A stretch of 18,027 nt of DNA from DASTQL01 sp035462375. GTDB taxonomy: Bacteria; Actinomycetota; Actinomycetes; Jiangellales; Jiangellaceae. Of this stretch, positions 11,806 through 18,027 are shown piece by piece. The DNA lies in contig DATHUJ010000148.1 in NCBI GenBank assembly GCA_035462375.1, forward strand, positions 1-18,027. The letters run 5' to 3'. The position numbers were made by a program, and so were the translations under genes. Numbering within the stretch: position 1 is the first letter of the stretch; each line of letters starts with the position of its first letter. The notes beneath the pieces were generated by a model. It saw only the letters and a list, made by a program, of their open reading frames with translations, was not told where the DNA came from and did no database searches.

Positions 11806-13854
11806 TCAGGCGGTCACCTCCGCCGGCTCCTCGGTCGGCGGCCTGGTCTCCGGTTCCTCGACCCGCTGCCCGCGCCACCTGAAGTAGCCGAGCACGAGCA
11901 CCAGCGCCACCGGCCACACGATGAACCACGGCGCGCCGATCCCGACGAGGACCAGGGCGACGATGCTCACGACGCCCGCCAGGATCGCGTACGGGAGCTG
12001 GGTGTTGACGTGGTCCACCGGGTCGCACCCGGACGCGAGGGCCGAGAGCACGGTCGTGTCGGAGATCGGCGAGCAGTGGTCGCCGAAGACAGCCCCGGCG
12101 AGAACCGTGGAGATGGCGGCATAGAGCGCGGTCATCGCGACGTCGTCGCTGACCCCGGACCCCTGGGCGATCGCCCACGTCAGCGGGATCGTGAGCGGCA
12201 TGAGGATCCCCATCGTCCCCCAAGACGTGCCCGTGGCGAAGGCTGTGCCGGCCGCGAGGACGAACAGCAGCGCCGGGACGAGCCACAGCGGGACGTCGTC
12301 GCCGAGCAGGTCCGCGAGGTAGCCGGCAGTGTTGAGGGCGCCGGCGACTGCAGAGAGTGCCCATGCCAGGACCAGCACGATGAGCACGTAGAGCACCGAC
12401 CGGACACCGGCGAACCACGCCGAGACAGTCTCGGAGAGCGTGAGTACCCGCTGTGCCACGGACATCACGGCGGCCACGAGCACCGCCACGATCGAGGCGT
12501 AGACGAGTGCCGCGTACGAGTCGGCGGTGCCGACGATCTCGCGGATGGTCGATCCTTCGCCGGTGACGAAGAGCGCGCCGAGCGCGACGCCCACGAGCAC
12601 CGCAAGCGGGACCACGGCGTTGACCAGGCGGTGGGGGACGCCATCCTTGGGCGCCATCTCCTCGTCGCGGGCGGCTGCGAGGTTGTCCGCACGGGACACC
12701 TCTCCGCCGACCGCCCGGACCTCGGCCCGGTGCATGGTCGCCAGGTCGCGACTCCACAGACCGACGGCGAAGACCAGGACCAGCGCGAGGATCGGGTAGA
12801 ACCGGTACGGCAGGGAGGAGATGAAGGCCGAGTAGCCGGACTCGTCGACGCCGATCGTGTCCAGCGCCTCTTGGATGAGGCCGACCTCGAAGCCGATCCA
12901 CGTAGAGATCAGCGCGAGCGAGGCGACGGGCGCCGAGGTGGAGTCGACGAGGTAGGCGAGCTTCTCTCGACTGATCCGCAGCCGGTCCGTCACCGGTCGC
13001 ATCGAGTTGCCCACGACCAGGGTGTTGGCGTAGTCGTCGAAGAAGACCACGAGCCCCAGCCCCGCGGTCACCGTCTGGCCGCGGCGGCGGTCCGTGGTCC
13101 ACCGGGTGACCGATTGGACGACGCCGCGGGTGCCGCCGTTGCGGGCGATGATCCCGACCAGCCCCCCGATGAGCATGGTGAACACGACGATCGAGGCGTG
13201 GCTCGTGTCTCCGTCGGGCGGGGCCAGGGCCTCGAGCACCCAGACGTTGGGGACGGCGAGCAGCCCGGTCCACAGCCCAGTGATCGTGAAGCCCTCGAGC
13301 GCCCAGGCCCCGATCCACACGCCGAGGAAGAGGGCGGGCAGCACCTGGCGGAAGGCCAGCGCCACCCCGATGGCCACGAGCGGCGGCAGCAAGGACACCC
13401 ACCCCGGCAGCGAGCTCGCCGTCACCTCGTCGGTCACCGACTCGGCGGCCTCCGGCGAGGTGGAGAACGGGACGGGGTCCCCGTCGACCAGCAGCCGGAC
13501 TGTCGGCTCGCTGCTGTCGACGCTGATCTCGGCGACCGCCTCGCCGTCCTCGAACTCCAGCGGGTACTCCTCGCCGTCGACGTCGAGGGCGGCACTCCTC
13601 GGCTCGGAGGTGCCTTCGGCGAGCGTCACCGTCACCGGGGTGGGGACGCTGACGAGCACCTTGTCCGGCAGCTCGACGACGTAGTCCGGCCCGGTGTCGG
13701 AGGCAAGCGCCGCGGCGCCGCCGAGGCCGAGCACGGCGACGCACCCGAGCAGTGCCGCGACGAGCAGCTGGAACGGTGTGCGTCGCGGCCTCCGGCCGGC
13801 GCTCGCGAGGCGGCGATCCACTCGGCGCCGGGTACGGGCAGGAAGGTGCGGCAT
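11806..13854 (-). CDS. NhaC-family Na+/H+ antiporter with N-terminal extracytoplasmic domain
   Basis: The 682-residue protein has the NhaC-type (COG1757) transporter core from about residue 145 on. Landmarks are FRQVLPALFLGVWIGAW (168-184), VVFFDDYANTLVVGNSMRPVTDRL (269-292), a conserved YLVDSTSAPVASL stretch (301-313), and near the C-terminus GTSWGTMGILMP and VFGDHCSPISDTTV. Such carriers exchange sodium, or in some members organic substrates, for protons. Unusually, it begins with a basic stretch and hydrophobic segment (27-51) ending ALAS, like a signal peptide or anchor. Some 90 acidic, beta-rich residues follow (about 53-140, VVELPDKVLVSVPTPVTVTLAEG) that should lie outside the membrane. 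ATG 13854 follows AGGAGG at 5 nt. A TAGCCT box (13886-13881) is a possible -10. The regulator gene upstream ends 117 bases away. Confidence 0.9.
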   Translation of the reverse strand: MPHLPARTRRRVDRRLASAGRRPRRTPFQLLVAALLGCVAVLGLGGAAALASDTGPDYVVELPDKVLVSVPTPVTVTLAEGTSEPRSAALDVDGEEYPLEFEDGEAVAEISVDSSEPTVRLLVDGDPVPFSTSPEAAESVTDEVTASSLPGWVSLLPPLVAIGVALAFRQVLPALFLGVWIGAWALEGFTITGLWTGLLAVPNVWVLEALAPPDGDTSHASIVVFTMLIGGLVGIIARNGGTRGVVQSVTRWTTDRRRGQTVTAGLGLVVFFDDYANTLVVGNSMRPVTDRLRISREKLAYLVDSTSAPVASLALISTWIGFEVGLIQEALDTIGVDESGYSAFISSLPYRFYPILALVLVFAVGLWSRDLATMHRAEVRAVGGEVSRADNLAAARDEEMAPKDGVPHRLVNAVVPLAVLVGVALGALFVTGEGSTIREIVGTADSYAALVYASIVAVLVAAVMSVAQRVLTLSETVSAWFAGVRSVLYVLIVLVLAWALSAVAGALNTAGYLADLLGDDVPLWLVPALLFVLAAGTAFATGTSWGTMGILMPLTIPLTWAIAQGSGVSDDVAMTALYAAISTVLAGAVFGDHCSPISDTTVLSALASGCDPVDHVNTQLPYAILAGVVSIVALVLVGIGAPWFIVWPVALVLVLGYFRWRGQRVEEPETRPPTEEPAEVTA

Positions 13855-13971
13855 GGCGACCTCCTCGTCGGGTGGGTCGCAGGCTACTCACGGGACGGGC
13901 CGCCGGGGAGGCAGGACGCGGTCACGGTCTCGGGGACGTCGATCTCGGTACGCCGAGCGTGGTGGGCACCC

Positions 13972-16900
13972 TCACCGGGCAGCCACGAGGTCCCGCAGGC
14001 CGATCGCCGCACCTTCCGCGGTCGCACGAGCGGCCACGTCCCGCGCCTCGTCCGACCTCCCGGCGGGCTCGAGCACGGCCGACAGCAACAGCCCCGCCCG
14101 TACGTGCTCGGGACGGGCACCGAGGTCGTCCGCCGCCGCCAAGGCGGCCCTGGCCCCCGCCTCCGCCGCCACGAGGTCGCCCGAGGCCAGGTCGGCTGTG
14201 GCGGTCAGCCGGCGCGCGACGACGGCGGTCAGGGGGTAGCGCCACCTGCCCGCGAGCGCGGCGGCCTCGTCGGCGTGCCGTCTCGCCTCGTCGGGCTTGC
14301 CCTCGGCGAGCGCGGCGTGCATCAGGCCGACGAGGGCCCACGACCGCCAGAGCGGGACCTCGTGCCGCTCGGCTGCCCGCACGGTCTGGTCGAGGTGTGT
14401 GCGACCCTCCGCGGGGTGGCCGGACCGGGCGAGGGCCTCGCCCAGTCGGGGCTGGAACCACTGCGCGATCAAGGGCATGCCGGTCTCGGCGCACAGCTCG
14501 TACGCGGAGCGGAGCACGGGAACTGCCTCCTCGGGCACCCCGCGTTCGAGGAGGATGGCGGCCGCCGCGTACCGGATGGCGACGACATCGAGCGGGCGCT
14601 GCGCAGGGGTGAGCAGGTCGGCTGCGTCCTCCGCGGCGCGGCGGGCCTCCTCGAACTCCCCCAGGAAGGCCCGGCAGCTGGCGACGAGAGCGCTCGCCAG
14701 CAGGGCCCGGGAGAAGCCCATGCCCAGCCGCTCCGAGCGCAACCGGCCGCGCCGCAGCTCCTGGTCTCGCTCCAGCACCGGGATGGCCGCGCCGGGATCA
14801 CCGGAGAGGGCGAGCGCCTGGCCGATGGCCATGCGCGCCTCCACGACCCGGAGCGGGTCGTCGACCCGGATGGCGAGCTCGAGGGCGTGCTCTCCGGCCT
14901 CCAGTGCCCCCTCCACGTGTCCGCGGGTGTCCAGGACGTAGCTGCGGTGGAGCGACACGGCCAGCAGGCGCGGACTGTCCCCGGCGGCCGTCGCGAGCTC
15001 TTCCGCCCGGTCCAGATGGGTGAGGGCACCGTCGAAGTCGCAGGGCACGTGCAGGGCGGGGCGCATCCGCACCAGCAGGTCGATCTCCGCCGTCGGGTCC
15101 GGTGGCAGGCGGCGTTGGGCCTCGAGGGCACGGGTCAGCAGGACCGCGGCCTCGCGGTAGGCACAGCGGTGCATGGCCCGTTCGCCAGCAGTCGTCAGCA
15201 GGTCGACGGCCTCGGCCCACTGCTCGGCCTCGAAGGCATGGTGTCCCAGCAGGTCGCGCTTCTCGTCCAGCTCCCCGGCGTAGCGGGCCTTGACGGCCTC
15301 CACGACGCGGGCGTGGAGGGCCCGGCGGCGACCGCGGGGCAAGGACGCGTGGGCCGCCTCGTGCACGATCGCGTGCTTGAAGGCGTACCGCCGCTCGCTT
15401 CCCCTGCGGCGCTCGAAGAGCAGCTCGCTGCGCAGGAGCCCCGCCAAGGCGTCGTCGACCTCGTCGGGATCGCCGGCGAGGACATCCCGCAAAAGGGGCA
15501 CGGAGGCCTCGACGCCCACCACGGCGGCCGCCTGGAGGAGGTGCTTCTCGGCGGCCGGCAGCCGGTCGATGCGGGCTGCGACGACACCGTGGACCCGGCT
15601 CGGCAGGCGCAACCTGGCCACTGGCTGGGTGAGCCGGAGGGCTCCCTGACCTCCGTCCAGGGTTCCGTCGTCCGCCAGCGCCCGGACCGTCTCCTCGATG
15701 AAGAGCGGCACGCCGCCGGCCCAGCGGGCCAGCAGGACCTGCAGCTCCGCGACGCTGGCGTGGTCACCCAGCAGCCGGCTCGTGAGGGCGAGCGCGTCCG
15801 GTCCGGCGAGCGGTTCCAGCGGCATCAGGGTGACGTTGCTGCGGTGCTCCCACGCGGGTCGGTACTCGGGTCGGTAGGTGACGACGAGCAGCACCGGCGC
15901 GGCGGAGATGCGGTCGGCCAGCGAGTCCACGACCGCCAGGCTCTCGCCGTCGAGCCAGTGCGCGTCCTCGACGACGACGAGCAGCGGAGTCGCCTGCGAC
16001 GACTCCAGCAACAGGTCGACCACGGAGGCCACCGTCCGCCGGCGACGGATCCCGGGGTCGAGTGTGGTCCAGTCCTCCGCCGCGCCCGGCTCCGGCTCGA
16101 GGCCCAGCAGGTCGGCGAGCGCTGTCGCGGGATCGGCGGCCCCGTCCGCGCGGCCACCGAAGCGGTGCTGCAGTGCGGTCCGCGTCGTTGCCCCCGACGA
16201 TCCCGGTGACAGGCCCAGCGCCTGGGCGACCATGGGCCGGGCCGCTCCGAACGGTGTGGTCACGTCCAGCGCGGCCCCGAGGGCTGTGAGGACCGTCCAG
16301 GCCGCCGGAACACGTCGGGCGAGCTCGTAGACCAGCCGCGACTTGCCGACGCCGGGCTCGCCGACGATTCCGACGACGTGGCCGCGTCCGTGACCCACCT
16401 GCCCCATGAGCTCACCGAGGACGGCCAGCTGACGCTCCCGCCCGGTCAGCGTGGACAAGCCGAATCGCGCCCGGGCCTCCCAGGTCGTGGTGGGGGCGAC
16501 CGACCGCAACCGGCACCAGGCGGCCGGGCCGGTCGCGTCCGTAGGCCGTGCCGCGTCGAGTGGCTCGGTGTCGACGACACCCTCGGTGAGGTGCAGGGTG
16601 TCGCCGCTGAGCACGGCCGTCCCCGCATCCGCGAGCCTCCGTGCGGCGTGTGCGCGGTCCACCGTGGGGCCCACGACGCCGACACCGCTCGCGACGTCGG
16701 TGCGGACGTCCTGCACCAGGACCTCACCGGAGTTGACACCGATCGCCAGGGTGGCGCCCCGCAGCTCCGCCGCCCGCTCCAGTGCCACCGCAGCGGCGCG
16801 GCACGCGTTCAGGGCGTGGTCCTCGGTGGCCCGCGGGATCCCGAACATCGCCGTGACGCCCTCGGTGCCGAGCGCCGTGACCGCGCCCCCGTAGCGGTGG

Positions 16901-17961
16901 ACGGCGTCGACGACCACCGCCAGCAACGGCTCCAGTGCCTCGGCCGCGTCCTCCGGATCGACCGGGTCGTCGGCCGGATGGTCGGCCGGATGGTCGGCCG
17001 GATGGTCGGCCGAGGTACTGTCCAGCCCGGCCACCAGGACCGTGACCACCTTGCGCTCGATCGGCCCGGGCCCGGACTGCCGGGGCACCCCCGCCAGCTG
17101 CTCCCCCCGGTCTGGTGCGCTGCCCGCAGTCGGGTGACCGACCCCGTACGGGACGTGCGCGAGAGAGTCGAGCGGCGGCGGGGGGGCCTGCGACGGTGTG
17201 GGTACGGTCGGGGCCCGCAGGTGGGGCGCCTGAGCCAGCACGTCGGCCTGCAGTTTCTGGAGTGCCGCCGACGGCTCGAGGCCGAGCTCGTCGGCGAGCA
17301 GGCCGCGGAACTCGCTGTAGACCTCGAGTGCCTCGGCCAGCCGGCCCGACCGATAGCGGGCGAGCATGAGCGCCGCGCGAGGTCTCTCCCGCATGGGGTG
17401 CTGGCGGACGAGGGCCTCGAGCTCCACGACGGCCTCACCGTGACGACCGGAGGCGACGAGCGCCTCGCAGCGGTCCTCCGCTGCCCCGACCCGCAGCTCC
17501 TCCAACCGGGCCGCCTCGGCCTGCGCGAAGTCCTCCTCGGAGACGTCGGCGTACGCCTCCCCCCTCCACAGGGCCAGGGCTCGGCCGAGCAGGTCGGCAC
17601 GTTCGCCCTCCGACCCGGTCCCGAGGTCGCGGGCTCGCCGGACCAGGTCCTCGAAGAGCAGGGCGTCGAGATCGTCGGCGTGGACCTCGAGCAGGTAACC
17701 GCCGGGATCGGTCAGCAGCCGGGCTGGCACCCCGCTCGCCGTGAGCTGGCGGCGGAGCCGCGAGACGTGGGAGTGCAGGGTGGCGGTCGACCCGGCCGTC
17801 GCGGCGTCACCCCAGAGGACGTGCACCAGCCGGTCGACGGTGACGGGACGGTTGGCGTGCGCAGCGAGTGCGGCGAGGAGCTTCCGCTGCTTGGTCCCCG
17901 GGTCGTGACCGTCCCCGAGGCGCGTGGGCCCCAGGACCCCGATCCGACCGTCACTGCCCAC
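13972..17961 (-). CDS. Large SARP/BTAD regulator with cyclase-like, AAA ATPase and TPR regions
   Basis: The 1329-residue regulator has, in order, an OmpR-type winged helix (about 5-92, KQRKLLAALAAHANRPVTVDRL) and a BTAD helical-repeat domain (97-245, WRGEAYADV, DELGLEPSAALQKL). A proline-rich linker and a class III cyclase-like domain (about 302-488) follow. Next comes an AAA/STAND ATPase with Walker A GEPGVGKS (534-541) and Walker B LLVVVEDAHW (660-669). The rest (about 880-1320) is TPR-like helices. Such proteins are ATP-dependent activators, often of secondary metabolism or stress genes. The cyclase domain lacks its first metal aspartate (G312 in VAGLD) and has TE instead of GD at 366-367, so it is probably a sensor or scaffold. 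GTG 17961 has CCGGAGGG 8 nt ahead; TTG at 17964 (one residue longer) is an alternative. Confidence 0.9.
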   Translation of the reverse strand: MGSDGRIGVLGPTRLGDGHDPGTKQRKLLAALAAHANRPVTVDRLVHVLWGDAATAGSTATLHSHVSRLRRQLTASGVPARLLTDPGGYLLEVHADDLDALLFEDLVRRARDLGTGSEGERADLLGRALALWRGEAYADVSEEDFAQAEAARLEELRVGAAEDRCEALVASGRHGEAVVELEALVRQHPMRERPRAALMLARYRSGRLAEALEVYSEFRGLLADELGLEPSAALQKLQADVLAQAPHLRAPTVPTPSQAPPPPLDSLAHVPYGVGHPTAGSAPDRGEQLAGVPRQSGPGPIERKVVTVLVAGLDSTSADHPADHPADHPADDPVDPEDAAEALEPLLAVVVDAVHRYGGAVTALGTEGVTAMFGIPRATEDHALNACRAAAVALERAAELRGATLAIGVNSGEVLVQDVRTDVASGVGVVGPTVDRAHAARRLADAGTAVLSGDTLHLTEGVVDTEPLDAARPTDATGPAAWCRLRSVAPTTTWEARARFGLSTLTGRERQLAVLGELMGQVGHGRGHVVGIVGEPGVGKSRLVYELARRVPAAWTVLTALGAALDVTTPFGAARPMVAQALGLSPGSSGATTRTALQHRFGGRADGAADPATALADLLGLEPEPGAAEDWTTLDPGIRRRRTVASVVDLLLESSQATPLLVVVEDAHWLDGESLAVVDSLADRISAAPVLLVVTYRPEYRPAWEHRSNVTLMPLEPLAGPDALALTSRLLGDHASVAELQVLLARWAGGVPLFIEETVRALADDGTLDGGQGALRLTQPVARLRLPSRVHGVVAARIDRLPAAEKHLLQAAAVVGVEASVPLLRDVLAGDPDEVDDALAGLLRSELLFERRRGSERRYAFKHAIVHEAAHASLPRGRRRALHARVVEAVKARYAGELDEKRDLLGHHAFEAEQWAEAVDLLTTAGERAMHRCAYREAAVLLTRALEAQRRLPPDPTAEIDLLVRMRPALHVPCDFDGALTHLDRAEELATAAGDSPRLLAVSLHRSYVLDTRGHVEGALEAGEHALELAIRVDDPLRVVEARMAIGQALALSGDPGAAIPVLERDQELRRGRLRSERLGMGFSRALLASALVASCRAFLGEFEEARRAAEDAADLLTPAQRPLDVVAIRYAAAAILLERGVPEEAVPVLRSAYELCAETGMPLIAQWFQPRLGEALARSGHPAEGRTHLDQTVRAAERHEVPLWRSWALVGLMHAALAEGKPDEARRHADEAAALAGRWRYPLTAVVARRLTATADLASGDLVAAEAGARAALAAADDLGARPEHVRAGLLLSAVLEPAGRSDEARDVAARATAEGAAIGLRDLVAAR
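16969..17016. repeat. 12-bp tandem repeat inside the regulator gene
   Basis: GTCGGCCGGATG occurs three times exactly (16969-17004), followed by a partial fourth unit (17005-17016). It encodes three HPAD tetrapeptides (residues 320-331) at the place where a normal cyclase domain has its first helix after the metal-binding strand. Copy changes would stay in frame. Confidence 0.85.
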
Positions 17962-17999
17962 CAAGCGAACCCTCCGGACCTGCCCCCGCTCCTGCTGTG

Positions 18000-18005
18000 A
18001 CGGTA
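18000..18005 (-). promoter_or_regulatory. Possible -10 box (TACCGT) of the large regulator
   Basis: TACCGT (minus strand) fits TANNNT and would give a leader of about 30 nt containing the GGAGGG Shine-Dalgarno sequence at 17970-17975. The -35 region lies at or past the window edge and cannot be judged. Confidence 0.3.
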
Positions 18006-18027
18006 GCCACCGCTGAGCGCTCCGGGA

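Noticed and set aside
12010..16209. Open frame of 1399 codons on the plus strand, antisense to the antiporter and regulator genes
   Set aside because: It spans two real genes and the gap between them, has a random Arg/Gly/Asp/Gln/His-rich composition and shows no domain. Long antisense open frames are expected at this GC content.
16378..18000. Open frame of 540 codons on the plus strand over the start of the large regulator
   Set aside because: It is antisense to clear winged-helix, BTAD and cyclase-like coding and shows no motif; a GC-rich shadow.

Overview
The window is very GC-rich and gene-dense. It uses GTG starts freely and carries families typical of Actinomycetota: a DUF5302 protein, a stand-alone LigD-type polymerase domain, a SARP/BTAD regulator fused to an ATPase, and an actinobacterial-looking SAM riboswitch. 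I read it as chromosome of a free-living high-GC actinobacterium. The genus cannot be fixed from the sequence. No integrase, transposase, tRNA, rRNA, CRISPR array or phage gene is visible, so this looks like a core/shell region rather than an island.

Layout. Position 2-322 (+) is the 3' end of an unrecognised gene. From 375 to 8840 everything is on the minus strand. In transcription order (right to left) it reads: metY, metX, metW, a DUF5302 gene, a LigD-polymerase-like gene, fdhA (zinc formaldehyde dehydrogenase), a DUF72 gene, a pirin and a small four-helix membrane protein. From 8841 to 9449 there are about 600 bases without a gene. This stretch holds the metY leader with a SAM riboswitch, its promoter with nested inverted repeats, and a cluster of short GATCACCGTG repeats. 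A DUF6325-like gene (9450-10271, -) and a membrane protein gene (10546-11766, +) are divergent around a 274-base intergenic stretch with a 10-bp tandem repeat. An NhaC-type antiporter with an extra extracytoplasmic domain (11806-13854, -) and a 1329-residue SARP/cyclase-like/AAA/TPR regulator (13972-17961, -) fill the rest.

How the genes work together. metY-metX-metW is one compact operon for methionine synthesis from homoserine. A SAM aptamer heads it, followed by a plausible Shine-Dalgarno-sequestering switch, so the end product would shut the pathway off. The genes downstream of metW appear to have their own signals. Three of them (polymerase, DUF72, pirin) lack a Shine-Dalgarno sequence and have a TANNNT box 6-7 nt before a GTG start, as expected for leaderless mRNAs. 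fdhA has a strong Shine-Dalgarno sequence and a possible stress-sigma (SigB/SigF-like) promoter.

The most interesting items are the riboswitch with its 7-bp anti-SD/SD match, the degenerate cyclase domain interrupted by a 12-bp tandem repeat in the large regulator, the SARP-box-like 10-bp repeats before the membrane gene, and the GATCACCGTGGGGCC repeats. I saw no clear evidence of a wholly new multi-gene system.
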